Positions 25,952-35,046 of a stretch of DNA of 64,000 nucleotides are shown here, in pieces. The position numbers and the translations under genes were made by a program. Each line of letters opens with the position of its first letter. Within the stretch, counting starts at the first letter, position 1. The stretch covers positions 62,001 through 126,000 of the forward strand of contig NZ_JAESVD010000009.1 in assembly GCF_016765635.1 (NCBI RefSeq), given 5' to 3'. Source of the stretch: Shewanella schlegeliana. Lineage in GTDB: Bacteria > Pseudomonadota > Gammaproteobacteria > Enterobacterales > Shewanellaceae. Under the pieces are notes generated by a model that worked only from the letters and a program-made list of their open reading frames with translations, ran no database searches and was not told where the DNA came from.

Positions 25952-27327
25952 CGGATCTACTTAAATCTTGGCTCCGCCAAGGCCCAGCTGCACAGCAGCT
26001 AATTAGCTTCAATCATCACGATATCGTGACGGGTTCTGCATTTACCGCCCAAGTCGCCCAGTTACAGCAGCAACTCACAGACTCAGACTCCCAACGCTGG
26101 CTGCTATGTTGCGATAGCAGCGACCTGTTTGCCGTTGGATTGTGTGCAGGTTTACTTGCAGGTAAGCAGGTCATACTACCCGCGAACCGACAAGCGGGAA
26201 CCTTGAGTGAGCTGACCCACGAATTCGATGGCGTACTCTCCGATATGCCCATCTGTGAGGGCAAAGCATTTTTACGTCTCGATAAAGATCTCAACCCAGC
26301 CACTAGTGATTGGCCGCAAGCTGACAGCTGGGGCGAACTCGTCCTATTTACTTCTGGTAGCAGCGGTAAACCTAAGCGAGTCGTCAAGTCTATTGAGCAG
26401 CTCGATGCCGAAGTGAGCGTACTAGAGCAGACCTTTGCCGAACACCTGCCCCACTGTAGCGTCATCTCCACCGTCTCTCACCAGCATATTTACGGTCTAC
26501 TGTTTAAGATCCTCTGGCCTCTGGCCGCGAGCCGCCCATTCTTAAGCGATCTGGTCGAATACCCTGAGACCTTAAACTACTATGCCAACCTGTTTCCAAA
26601 CCTGTGTTTGATCAGTAGTCCTGCGCAGCTTTCTCGATTGCCCGATGCCCTAGATAACGAGCGTCAACTGCGCGCACCTAGCCTGGTATTTAGTTCAGGC
26701 GGTCCCTTGAGTTTTGATGCATCCAAAGCCGTGGCGAACTGTTATGGCCAAGCACCGATAGAGGTCTTTGGCAGCACAGAAACTGGTGGTATCGCCTATC
26801 GTCGTCAGCACCAGCCTAATGCTGACTGGCAAGCTTTTGCGCCGATTGAGATCCAGCAAGATCCAAGCGATGGCGCCCTACTACTGAAATCGCCCTACCT
26901 GCCAGATAGTGAATGGCTAAAGTGCGATGATAAGATTGCCCTGCACGCCGATGGAAAATTTACCCTTCAAGGCCGCTTAGACCGAATTATCAAGGTCGAG
27001 GAAAAGCGCCTGTCGCTGGTGCAGATGGAGTCACTATTGGAGAGCCACCCCTATGTGACTAAAGCCGCGCTGGTGATGCTTGAGCAACCTAGAGTGCAGC
27101 TCGGTGCTGCCATTGAGCTATCTACTCAGGGGTTAGAGCAACTTGAAGCAAACGGTAAGTTGGCCCTCAATAACCAATTAAAGAATCATCTATTGTCACA
27201 GTTTGAGCGGGTCACCCTACCAAGACGCTGGCGCTATGTAGAACAGCTGCCACAGGATCAACAAGGGAAGCGCGTTCAGTCTCGCATGTTAGCCCTATTC
27301 GATATCGATAAGTTTAAGAGCAAATGA
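25948..27327 (+). CDS. apeH: APE cluster: AMP-dependent aryl-acid:ACP ligase
   Basis: A 459-aa adenylate-forming enzyme. LFTSGSSGKPKRVVKS is the P-loop, EVFGSTETGGIAYR the A5-type motif and LQGRLDRIIKVEEKRLSL the hinge/A8-A10 region. It would activate the aromatic starter acid and load it on an ACP. The start at 25948 is chosen because it gives an ATGA overlap with the previous gene; the frame is open for 11 more codons upstream. It overlaps the next gene by 4 bp. Confidence 0.88.
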   Translation: MTDLLKSWLRQGPAAQQLISFNHHDIVTGSAFTAQVAQLQQQLTDSDSQRWLLCCDSSDLFAVGLCAGLLAGKQVILPANRQAGTLSELTHEFDGVLSDMPICEGKAFLRLDKDLNPATSDWPQADSWGELVLFTSGSSGKPKRVVKSIEQLDAEVSVLEQTFAEHLPHCSVISTVSHQHIYGLLFKILWPLAASRPFLSDLVEYPETLNYYANLFPNLCLISSPAQLSRLPDALDNERQLRAPSLVFSSGGPLSFDASKAVANCYGQAPIEVFGSTETGGIAYRRQHQPNADWQAFAPIEIQQDPSDGALLLKSPYLPDSEWLKCDDKIALHADGKFTLQGRLDRIIKVEEKRLSLVQMESLLESHPYVTKAALVMLEQPRVQLGAAIELSTQGLEQLEANGKLALNNQLKNHLLSQFERVTLPRRWRYVEQLPQDQQGKRVQSRMLALFDIDKFKSK

Positions 27328-27698
27328 TTAAATCTAAATTGCCCACCATCATCAGTTGCAGCAAAGAGCAAGACTCAGTGACTTGGCGGCTCGATATTGC
27401 AGCCGATCTCGACTACTTCAATGGCCACTTTCCAGAGCAACCGGTTCTGCCCGGTGTGACTCAGCTCGATTGGGCAATAAAACTTGGCTGTGAGCATTTC
27501 GGTTATCCCATCGATGTCGCAACCTTAGAGGTATTAAAGTTTCAACAGCTTATGCTGCCCGGAACTCAGGTCGATCTCAACGTTAGCCACAATGCGGCCA
27601 AGGCTAAACTGACCTTTGCCTACAGCGATGGCGAAAAGCGCTTTGCGTCGGGTCGCATTGCACTCAATGGTGCTCCTAACACGGCGGATGCAAACTAA
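27324..27698 (+). CDS. apeI: APE cluster: hotdog-fold 3-hydroxyacyl-ACP dehydratase
   Basis: A 124-aa FabZ/FabA-like protein. Its DYFNGHFPEQPVLPGVTQLDW segment carries the catalytic-type His in a GHFP motif. It removes water from the 3-hydroxyacyl intermediate to make each double bond, probably with the second dehydratase ApeP. It is coupled by overlap at both ends. Confidence 0.85.
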   Translation: MIKSKLPTIISCSKEQDSVTWRLDIAADLDYFNGHFPEQPVLPGVTQLDWAIKLGCEHFGYPIDVATLEVLKFQQLMLPGTQVDLNVSHNAAKAKLTFAYSDGEKRFASGRIALNGAPNTADAN

Positions 27699-29428
27699 TG
27701 CGTCTGGCCCTGATTATTCCCAACTACAATCATCGCGGCGCAATCGAGAAGACATTAGAGCGCCTTGCGGCCTTTGAGCTTCCCTGTTATCTGGTCAATG
27801 ATGGCAGTGACGATGACACCCGCTTTCTACTTATTGAGCTGGCAGAGAAGTATGATTGGGTGACACTGATCCACCACCCATTTAATCGCGGCAAAGGCGC
27901 GGCGGTGATGACAGGCCTGCGCAGAGCCTACGCAGATGGTTTTACCCATGCGTTGCAGGTCGATGCCGATGGTCAGCACGATTTAAACGATATTCCGGCA
28001 ATGATCGCCCGGGCCGAATCTGCGCCTGAAGCGCTGATCTCAGGACTACCACAATATGACGAATCCGTGCCTAAAGGTCGCTTATATGGCCGCTATATCA
28101 CCCACTTCTGGGTGTGGATAGAGACCTTAAGTTTCGATATTCAAGACTCCATGTGTGGCTTTCGAATTTACCCTCTGGCGGCAACAGAGAAGCTATTTTT
28201 AAGCCACGCCTTAGGCGAGCGCATGGATTTCGATATCGAAGTGCTGGTGCGCCTATATTGGCAAGGCGTCCCCGTTATCCATCTGCCAACACGGGTGATC
28301 TACCCCGAAGATGGGGTGAGTCATTTCCAAGGCCTTAAAGACAATGTACGCATCTCACTGATGCACAGCAAACTCTTCTTTGGCATGTTGTTGCACCAAC
28401 CCAAAAAACTATGGCACAAGTTCACCAGACCCAGTCAAAACAAGCACTGGTCAAGCATGAGTGAGCGTGGCAGTTACTGGGGGATTAAGCTGTTAGCCCA
28501 AAGCTACCGTTTTGGTGGGCACTGGCTGTGCCGCGCGATTATGTATCCGGTGATCTGCTATTTCTTTATCACCGGAACCACGGCGCGCACCGCATCGAAG
28601 CAGTTTTTAACCCATGTTAAGCACCAGCGTCCTAATCACCCACAGCTAGGTGAGCCACTCAGTTGGCGCGATAGTCTAAAACACTTTTTCGCCTTCGGTA
28701 ATGCCGCCCTCGATAGGATCGATGCTTGGTGCGATCGCATCAAGCTTGAAGAGGTGGATTTTCCTAACCGCGAGATGCTCGCCAGCGAACTTGCTGCCGG
28801 TAATGGCGCCGTATTACTGGTGTCACACCTAGGCAATTTAGAGCTGTGCCGCGCAATCTCAATCCACCAGCGCCAAGTCAAAGTCAATGTCATGGTGCTG
28901 ACGCAAAACGCCGAGAACTTTAACAGGGTGCTTAAGCAGCTTAACCCCGACAGCTCACTGAATCTTATTCAGGTGACCGAGCTTGGCCCGAGTACCTCGA
29001 TGTTACTACAGCAAAAGATTGAAGCGGGTGAACTGGTAGTGATTGCCGGAGACAGAACCTCATCTCAAACCACTGGACGGGTTATCTATCAAGAGTTTTT
29101 AGGTGAACAGGCCGCATTCCCACAGGGGCCGTTCATTCTGGCAGGGCTGCTCGATTGCCCAGTTTATACCATGTTCTGCCTACGCCAAAATGGTCGATAT
29201 CATGTTCATCTTGAGCACTTCGCCGATACCTTAAAAGGCCCTAGAGCGGGGCGCGCCGAGAGGCTCGAGCAAGCCGTAAACGAATTTAGCAGTCGCTTGG
29301 AGCACTTTGCTCTGAGTGAACCACTGCAATGGTTTAATTTTTATGATTTCTGGCGCAAGGATGAAGAGTTCCAACGTGCCGATGCGCAAAGCAGTAGCTG
29401 CAGCAGTAAAGGACAAGCAAGCAAATGA
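27698..29428 (+). CDS. apeJ: APE cluster: glycosyltransferase family 2 fused to an LpxL/HtrB-like acyltransferase
   Basis: A 576-aa two-domain protein. Residues 1-240 are a GT-A glycosyltransferase (YLVNDGSDDDTRFL and the DxD-like LQVDADGQHDLND). Residues about 290-560 are a lipid A-type acyltransferase with HLGNLE (HxxxxE) and a membrane-anchoring stretch near residue 285. The fusion is a hallmark of APE clusters and would join sugar and acyl groups to the polyene lipid on the cytoplasmic face. It starts in TAATG and ends in ATGA overlap. Confidence 0.88.
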   Translation: MRLALIIPNYNHRGAIEKTLERLAAFELPCYLVNDGSDDDTRFLLIELAEKYDWVTLIHHPFNRGKGAAVMTGLRRAYADGFTHALQVDADGQHDLNDIPAMIARAESAPEALISGLPQYDESVPKGRLYGRYITHFWVWIETLSFDIQDSMCGFRIYPLAATEKLFLSHALGERMDFDIEVLVRLYWQGVPVIHLPTRVIYPEDGVSHFQGLKDNVRISLMHSKLFFGMLLHQPKKLWHKFTRPSQNKHWSSMSERGSYWGIKLLAQSYRFGGHWLCRAIMYPVICYFFITGTTARTASKQFLTHVKHQRPNHPQLGEPLSWRDSLKHFFAFGNAALDRIDAWCDRIKLEEVDFPNREMLASELAAGNGAVLLVSHLGNLELCRAISIHQRQVKVNVMVLTQNAENFNRVLKQLNPDSSLNLIQVTELGPSTSMLLQQKIEAGELVVIAGDRTSSQTTGRVIYQEFLGEQAAFPQGPFILAGLLDCPVYTMFCLRQNGRYHVHLEHFADTLKGPRAGRAERLEQAVNEFSSRLEHFALSEPLQWFNFYDFWRKDEEFQRADAQSSSCSSKGQASK

Positions 29429-30987
29429 CCCAACACAATACCTATAACCTTAGCCAGCAAACCGTTGAGTTTGGCTATAACAGCCTATCGCTTGAAGATG
29501 TGGTGGCTATCGCCAAAGGCGCAACAGCTAAGCTAAATCAGACTGAAGAGTATCGAGCCTATATCCAAAAAGGCGCCCAGTTTATCGATAGCTTACTTAA
29601 AGAAGAGGGCGTGGTTTACGGCGTTACCACAGGTTATGGCGACTCCTGTACTGTGACTGTGGGCTTAGATTTAGTCCATGAGCTACCTCTTCACCTAACC
29701 CGTTTTCATGGTTGCGGCATGGGAGAGATCTTATCGCCGATGCAAGCCCGCGCCGTAATGGCATGCCGACTCAGCTCACTGGCCGTAGGTAAATCTGGCG
29801 TGAGTTACGAGTTACTCGCGCGTATCGAAACCCTGCTCAACCTCAACATCACCCCAGTGATCCCTGAAGAGGGTTCGGTCGGTGCCAGTGGTGACTTAAC
29901 ACCACTGTCTTACCTAGCTGCTGTGCTTGTTGGCGAGCGTGATGTCATCTATCAAGGTGAGCGACGCCCAACCAGTGACGTGTACAAAGAGCTGAATATC
30001 GTACCGCTTAAGCTACGCCCGAAAGAGGGCTTAGCACTGATGAACGGCACCGCAGTAATGACGGCCCTCGCCTGCCTTGCCTATGATCGCGCTCAATATA
30101 TGGCACGCCTTGCTAGCCGCATCACCGCTATGGCTTCACTCACACTCAAAGGAAACTCGAATCACTTCGATGACATCCTGTTTGCCGCCAAGCCACACCC
30201 AGGGCAAAACCAGATCGCGGCGTGGATCCGTGAAGATCTGAATCATCATATTCATCCACGCAACTCAGATAGACTGCAGGACAGATATTCTATCCGCTGC
30301 GCCCCCCATGTGATTGGCGTACTGCAAGATGCGCTGCCATTTATGCGCCAGTTTATTGAGACGGAGCTGAACAGTGCCAATGACAATCCTATTGTCGATG
30401 GTGAAGGCGAGCATATCCTGCACGGTGGTCACTTCTATGGTGGTCACATCGCCTTTGCCATGGATGCGATGAAAAACGCGGTGGCCAATATTGCCGATCT
30501 GATCGATCGTCAGATGGCGCTAGTGATGGATCAAAAGTTCAATAACGGCCTACCCGCTAATCTTTCTGGTGCTCAAGGCAAGCGTAAGGCGATTAACCAC
30601 GGCTTTAAAGCGGTGCAGATTGGCGTGTCGGCTTGGACGGCTGAAGCCCTTAAAAACACTATGCCTGCTAGCGTGTTTTCGCGCTCTACCGAATGTCATA
30701 ACCAAGATAAAGTTAGCATGGGCACCATCTCTGCTCGCGACTGTATGCGCGTACTACAGCTAACCGAACAAGTGGCCGCTGCGGCGCTGCTCGCCATGTC
30801 ACAAGGCATTCGCCTGCGTATCGCACTGGAGGAGCTCGTGCCGAGCTCGATTACCCCATCGCTGGGTAAAACCTTGGCCCAAGTCGAAGCAGACTTTGAG
30901 CTACTGACCGAAGACAGACCATTAGAGCAGACCCTGCGCTCAACGGTGGATAAGATCCAAAATGGCTACTGGGAAGTGTGCAGCTAA
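29425..30987 (+). CDS. APE cluster: MIO-type aromatic amino-acid ammonia-lyase
   Basis: A 520-aa enzyme of the histidine/phenylalanine/tyrosine ammonia-lyase family. The autocatalytic MIO cofactor comes from Ala154-Ser155-Gly156 in GSVGASGDLTPL, and the catalytic Tyr is in GVVYGVTTGYGDS. The selectivity pair is Phe94-His95 (RFHGCG). From memory, HALs carry Ser-His and bacterial TALs His-His here, so an aromatic rather than a purely histidine substrate is likely. No hut gene is nearby. The likely job is to make the cinnamate or coumarate starter for the ligase. It starts in an ATGA overlap, and its stop overlaps the first micro-ORF. Confidence 0.88.
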   Translation: MTQHNTYNLSQQTVEFGYNSLSLEDVVAIAKGATAKLNQTEEYRAYIQKGAQFIDSLLKEEGVVYGVTTGYGDSCTVTVGLDLVHELPLHLTRFHGCGMGEILSPMQARAVMACRLSSLAVGKSGVSYELLARIETLLNLNITPVIPEEGSVGASGDLTPLSYLAAVLVGERDVIYQGERRPTSDVYKELNIVPLKLRPKEGLALMNGTAVMTALACLAYDRAQYMARLASRITAMASLTLKGNSNHFDDILFAAKPHPGQNQIAAWIREDLNHHIHPRNSDRLQDRYSIRCAPHVIGVLQDALPFMRQFIETELNSANDNPIVDGEGEHILHGGHFYGGHIAFAMDAMKNAVANIADLIDRQMALVMDQKFNNGLPANLSGAQGKRKAINHGFKAVQIGVSAWTAEALKNTMPASVFSRSTECHNQDKVSMGTISARDCMRVLQLTEQVAAAALLAMSQGIRLRIALEELVPSSITPSLGKTLAQVEADFELLTEDRPLEQTLRSTVDKIQNGYWEVCS

Positions 30988-31121
30988 TGAAAGGCGTTCT
31001 ACATACTGAACTGGAAGTAGAGATCCCGTTTCATGATGTCGATTTGATGGGCTATAACTGTTGGCATGGCTTACCTGTGCCAAAAGTTGAGCTGACTTCC
31101 GAACTAGGAGCCTGCCAATGA
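30987..31121 (+). CDS. 44-codon micro-ORF 1 (copy of the thioesterase N-terminus)
   Basis: The ATG overlaps the lyase stop (TAATGA). It codes for a 44-aa peptide beginning MKGVLHTELEVEIPFHDVD, the same as the start of the downstream thioesterase, up to a WHG. It then leaves the family in an unrelated tail ending GACQ. The TGA overlaps the next ATG. There are seven base changes against copies 2 and 3, about half of them silent. It might be translated as a coupling relay or be a non-functional duplicate. Confidence 0.45.
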   Translation: MKGVLHTELEVEIPFHDVDLMGYNCWHGLPVPKVELTSELGACQ

Positions 31122-31252
31122 AAGGTATCTTATTCACAGAACTGGAAGTAGAGATCCCGTTTCACGATGTCGATTCGATGGGCTATAACTGTTGGCATGG
31201 CTTACCTGTGCCAAAAGTTGAGCTGACTTCCGAACTAGGAGCCTGCCAATGA
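31118..31252 (+). CDS. 44-codon micro-ORF 2 (copy of the thioesterase N-terminus)
   Basis: Same organisation as the first: AGGAG ribosome site, ATG, 44 codons (MKGILFTELEVEIPFHDVDS at the start), and a stop overlapping the next start by ATGA. The catalytic-type Asp of the hotdog thioesterase motif is present but the rest of the fold is missing, so it has no enzyme activity of its own. Confidence 0.45.
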   Translation: MKGILFTELEVEIPFHDVDSMGYNCWHGLPVPKVELTSELGACQ

Positions 31253-31383
31253 AAGGTATCTTATTCACAGAACTGGAAGTAGAGATCCCGTTTCACGATG
31301 TCGATTCGATGGGCTATAACTGTTGGCATGGCTTACCTGTGCCAAAAGTTGAGCTGACTTCCGAACTAGGAGCCTGCCAATGA
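31249..31383 (+). CDS. 44-codon micro-ORF 3 (copy of the thioesterase N-terminus)
   Basis: Identical in sequence to micro-ORF 2. Its TGA overlaps the ATG of the full thioesterase gene, so any ribosome finishing it would be placed at the start of the real gene. Confidence 0.45.
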   Translation: MKGILFTELEVEIPFHDVDSMGYNCWHGLPVPKVELTSELGACQ

Positions 31384-31826
31384 AAGGTATCTTATTCACG
31401 GAACTGGAAGTAGAGATCCCGTTTCACGATGTCGATTCGATGGGGATCACTTGGCATGGTAACTACCTCCGTTACTTTGAACTGGTGCGCTGTAAGCTGC
31501 TCGATAAAATCGGCTACGGCTACCGCGCCATGCAAGACTCAGGGTTTAGCTGGCCGATTGTCGACGTACAGATAAAATACGTGCAATCGAGCACCTTCGA
31601 GCAGACGGTGATCGTTAAGGCTGCTCTGGTCGAATGGGAAAACCGCCTCAAGATAAATTATCAGGTGGTCGATGCTCAAACGGGTAAGCGTATCACTAAG
31701 GGCCACACCATTCAGGCTGCGGTCGATATGCAAACTCAAGAGCTGTGCTTTGTGACGCCTGAGGTCTTCCAGCAGAAGATAGCCCATCTACTGCCCCAGC
31801 TATCCAGTAATGAGCAAAGCGAATGA
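31380..31826 (+). CDS. apeK: APE cluster: 4-hydroxybenzoyl-CoA-type hotdog thioesterase
   Basis: A 148-aa single-domain thioesterase. The catalytic Asp motif is FHDVDSMGITWHGNYLRYFE (D-x-x-G-x-x-W/H-x-x-Y type). It would release or edit the acyl chain on the ACP. It is preceded by three partial copies of its own 5' end and has AGGAG seven bases before the ATG. It ends in an ATGA overlap with the LolA-like gene. The 5' 65 bp are nearly identical to the repeat units, so the repeat amplified from this gene or was converted by it. Confidence 0.88.
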   Translation: MKGILFTELEVEIPFHDVDSMGITWHGNYLRYFELVRCKLLDKIGYGYRAMQDSGFSWPIVDVQIKYVQSSTFEQTVIVKAALVEWENRLKINYQVVDAQTGKRITKGHTIQAAVDMQTQELCFVTPEVFQQKIAHLLPQLSSNEQSE

Positions 31827-32593
31827 AACGTCTCTTTCCCCTAACACAAGCTCGAGCACTCGCCCTAACACAAGCCCTACTGCTGTCAGTGCTGCTCAGC
31901 AGCAGTTACGCGCAAGCTGATACAGACGCCAATTACTCAGAGCTGTTTCAGCATGGGGCGAGCAGTGCAGAGCTAACAAAGCTAACGACCCAGCTATCGC
32001 CAAGTGCGCAGGCCAAAGGGGATTTCAGCCAGTATCGCTACCTCAAGGTGCTTAAAAAGCCGTTAGTGAGCCAAGGTGAGTTTGTCTTTGCAAAAGATTT
32101 CGGCGTAATTTGGCAGCAAAATACCCCGTTTGCCAGCACACTGATCTTAAAAGATAAGCAGCTTATCCAGATAGACAGCCAAGGCAATATCAACATCAAT
32201 AACGCCGATCAAGCTGGCAGTGGCAATCAGATGAGTGAGCTGATGCCAAAGCTGTTAAATGCCCTGTTAAGCGGTGATATTCAGCAGTTAGCGCAGCATT
32301 TTAGCCTCAGTCTGCAGCTAGACTCGAACGCTGAAGGCCAAGCGCCTCAACAGTGGCAACTGGGGCTAAAACCCACAGACCCATTGCTAGAGAAAGCAAT
32401 GCCGCAGATGGTGCTGGCTGGCAATGAGCAGATCCAAACTCTGGTGCTGTTTAGCCGTAATGGCGATCGCAGCCGCATCGAATTTTCAGCCATCGATGAA
32501 AGCCCATTAACGGCAGCGGACAAACAGCGCTTTAGCCCCGCTCCGTTACCAGAAATATCGCCAAATACCGCCCCTCAGATCGAGGGCAAATAG
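31823..32593 (+). CDS. apeL: APE cluster: LolA-like periplasmic outer-membrane lipoprotein carrier
   Basis: A 256-aa protein with a signal peptide (ALTQALLLSVLLSSSYAQA, cleavage after about residue 32) and a LolA/LolB-like domain, seen in the FSQYRYLKVLKKPLVSQGEF segment. In the APE model it ferries the hydrophobic product across the periplasm after export by the MMPL protein. It overlaps the thioesterase gene and lies 5 bp before the exporter gene. Confidence 0.82.
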   Translation: MKRLFPLTQARALALTQALLLSVLLSSSYAQADTDANYSELFQHGASSAELTKLTTQLSPSAQAKGDFSQYRYLKVLKKPLVSQGEFVFAKDFGVIWQQNTPFASTLILKDKQLIQIDSQGNININNADQAGSGNQMSELMPKLLNALLSGDIQQLAQHFSLSLQLDSNAEGQAPQQWQLGLKPTDPLLEKAMPQMVLAGNEQIQTLVLFSRNGDRSRIEFSAIDESPLTAADKQRFSPAPLPEISPNTAPQIEGK

Positions 32594-32598
32594 CCATC

Positions 32599-35046
32599 AT
32601 GAAGCCGAGCTTGAATCGATTTCTAAGCCACAATACCGCCAAGTTAAGACTCTTTATTTGGCTAACCCTAATCGCTATTACCTTAGCGACAGGTCTTGTG
32701 CTGTGGCAGGGCGGCGCTCGGGTACAAAGCGATATTCTCGCCATGCTCCCCAAGGTGAGTGAAAGCCCTATGACCCAGCGTGCAATGGCACAGGTCGAGC
32801 AGCAACTGGCTAACCGTATCTACCTAGGCTTCATTAGTGGCAATGAGCAGTCAGCAATTGATGCGGCCAAGACTGCAATGGCAAAGCTTAAGCTGCCCTC
32901 GCAACATAATACGAAAAAAAGTACTCAAAACACGGCTCGAAAAAGTGCCTTTATCGACATTAGCAGCGCCGATATGGCGCAGGCCGAGGCACTAAACCGT
33001 TATTACTTTAATCATAGATTTCAGCTACTCACCAATGAGCAGCAGCAACTGCTTGAGCGGGGACAATGGCAGCAGCTCACGCAAGCCGCCCTCGAAAAGC
33101 TTTATAACGCCTTTAGTTATGCTAACAGCGACTTGCTGACTCATGACCCACTGCTGCTCTACCCTGACAATCTGATCGCATTGGCACCATCGCAGCAGCT
33201 TAGCGTTAAGCAGGGAGTACTGCTCAAGACTATCGCCCCAAAAGCGCTAAACCAGAGTCCAAGATTTGCCGCTATCGTGATGGCTAAAGGCCGCGATAGC
33301 GCCTTTAACCCTAACGCACAACAGCTACAACTCTCGGCACTGACAACGGCATTCGATGCGGTAAAGCAGCAAGACAGTGATATTGAGATCATCAAGGCGG
33401 GCGCACTATTTCATGCAATGGCGGCAACCGAAAACGCCAAGAGAGAGGTCTCGAGTATCGGCCTTATCTCACTGTTAGGTGTTATCGCCTTGGTCTGGTT
33501 CGCGTTTCGCTCCTTTATGCCGCTCACTATCGCCTTGGTCACCGTCAGCAGCAGCTTCCTATTTGCAGTGGTAACAACAACGGCAGTATTTGGAGAGCTA
33601 CACCTACTGACACTGGTATTTGGCACTAGCCTTATCGGGATCTCAATTGACTACTGTTTTCATTACTACTGTGAGCGTTTAAATCACCCAAGTCATAGTA
33701 GCGACCGAGTCATCCAGCAGATTTTTATCGCCATATCACTGGCGCTACTGACCAGTGTTATCGCCTACAGTGCCATAGGCCTCGCCCCTTTCCCTGGGAT
33801 GCAGCAGGTCGCAATATTCTGCGCCTCTGGCTTAGTCGGTGCCTACTTAACTTTGCTACTAGCCTACCCAACTCTTGCCGCTCGACCATTGCGAGATGGA
33901 AATAGGGCCCTAGATTACGCCAGCAGCTATCAAGGCTTTATGCTTAGCCTAATGCCTGCTGGGTCGAGTAAGCGTCTACTGCTAGCAGTTGGAACCTGCG
34001 TGTTTATCACCATAGGTTTTACCCAGCTGGCCGCGAATGACGATATCCGCCAACTACAGCATACACCTGCAGATATTCAAGCCGAGGAAGATGAGCTACG
34101 CACCCTACTTAGTGGTGGCACCGACAATCAGTTTCTACTGGTGACCGGAGATTCCGAGCAGCAGGTTACCGATGAGCTCGCTCAGTTGGAGCCACTCCTC
34201 AAACAAGCTGAGCAAGATAACTTAATAGGTAACCACCTGAGCCTAAGCCGCTTTCTGCCAAGTCAGTCAGCGCAGGAGCGACACTACCAACTACAGGGGC
34301 TGATCTATCGAGAGCATTTAGATGAGATCCTTGCCAGCTTAGGCTTAGATCCCAGCATTAAAGGCGCGCTTATAGAGCAATACCAAGCGGCAAAGGGAAA
34401 CTTCATCACTGCCGATAGCTTATTAAATCATGCTGCGGGCGAAAGTTTTAAGCCGTTATGGTTATCGCCACAAGAGGGCGAAAGCGGTTACGGCGCTATC
34501 GTGCTGCTTGGCGGGATCACACAGTTAGAGGCGCTGACTCAACGTTTTGATGCTCTACCTCATGTTGAGTTGGTCGATAAAGTCGGCGATATCTCAACGG
34601 TTATGGGCCACTATCGCCAGATTACCTTAGGATTGTTAGCACTAGCGCTACTTATCGCCGGGATCATCTTCACCTTTAGATTTGGCATAAGGCTCGCCGC
34701 AGTTGTCGTTGCGGTTCCAGCCCTGTCGGCCCTACTGACCTTGGCCTGCTTAGGCATCAGCCATAATCCGCTAACCCTATTTCATGCATTGGCACTGATC
34801 TTAGTCTTCGGCATCGGCATCGACTACAGCCTGTTTTTTGCCGAGTCTAAGCAGCAGACTCGTGGAGTGATGATGGCGGTGTTTATGTCAGCCATGTCGA
34901 CCCTACTCGCTTTTGGCTTGCTTGCCTTTAGCCAAACACCAGCAATTAATGCGTTCGGCCTAACCCTAATGCTAGGTATTGGCTTTACCTTCTTGCTCTC
35001 CCCTTTTATTCAAATTTTTACAAGGAAGTCTATTGATGTCGACTGA
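32599..35046 (+). CDS. apeM: APE cluster: MMPL/RND-type exporter
   Basis: An 815-aa inner-membrane transporter with the two-fold RND layout. TM1 is near residue 20, a large periplasmic loop follows, then five helices (about 275-425), a single helix near 460, a second loop and five more helices (about 675-810). GTSLIGISIDYCFHYY and LVFGIGIDYSLFFAES are the paired TM4-like segments with the proton-relay Asp. It probably extracts the polyene lipid from the inner membrane. Its last 11 bases overlap the flavoenzyme gene. Confidence 0.87.
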   Translation: MKPSLNRFLSHNTAKLRLFIWLTLIAITLATGLVLWQGGARVQSDILAMLPKVSESPMTQRAMAQVEQQLANRIYLGFISGNEQSAIDAAKTAMAKLKLPSQHNTKKSTQNTARKSAFIDISSADMAQAEALNRYYFNHRFQLLTNEQQQLLERGQWQQLTQAALEKLYNAFSYANSDLLTHDPLLLYPDNLIALAPSQQLSVKQGVLLKTIAPKALNQSPRFAAIVMAKGRDSAFNPNAQQLQLSALTTAFDAVKQQDSDIEIIKAGALFHAMAATENAKREVSSIGLISLLGVIALVWFAFRSFMPLTIALVTVSSSFLFAVVTTTAVFGELHLLTLVFGTSLIGISIDYCFHYYCERLNHPSHSSDRVIQQIFIAISLALLTSVIAYSAIGLAPFPGMQQVAIFCASGLVGAYLTLLLAYPTLAARPLRDGNRALDYASSYQGFMLSLMPAGSSKRLLLAVGTCVFITIGFTQLAANDDIRQLQHTPADIQAEEDELRTLLSGGTDNQFLLVTGDSEQQVTDELAQLEPLLKQAEQDNLIGNHLSLSRFLPSQSAQERHYQLQGLIYREHLDEILASLGLDPSIKGALIEQYQAAKGNFITADSLLNHAAGESFKPLWLSPQEGESGYGAIVLLGGITQLEALTQRFDALPHVELVDKVGDISTVMGHYRQITLGLLALALLIAGIIFTFRFGIRLAAVVVAVPALSALLTLACLGISHNPLTLFHALALILVFGIGIDYSLFFAESKQQTRGVMMAVFMSAMSTLLAFGLLAFSQTPAINAFGLTLMLGIGFTFLLSPFIQIFTRKSIDVD

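Larger units (their letters stand above)
30987..31379 (+). repeat. 131-bp tandem repeat, three full copies upstream of the thioesterase gene
   Basis: Units begin at 30987, 31118 and 31249, and the real thioesterase gene begins at 31380, again 131 bp later. Copies 2 and 3 are identical. Copy 1 differs at scattered positions in its first 60 bases. The first 65 bases of the thioesterase gene match copies 2 and 3 with a single difference, so those bases form a fourth, partial unit. Each unit ends with AGGAG seven bases before the next ATG. Confidence 0.97.

Noticed and set aside
29425..30987. Reading the lyase as hutH of histidine degradation
   Set aside because: No hutU, hutI or hutC is near, the gene overlaps APE genes at both ends, and the Phe-His selectivity pair is not the HAL type.
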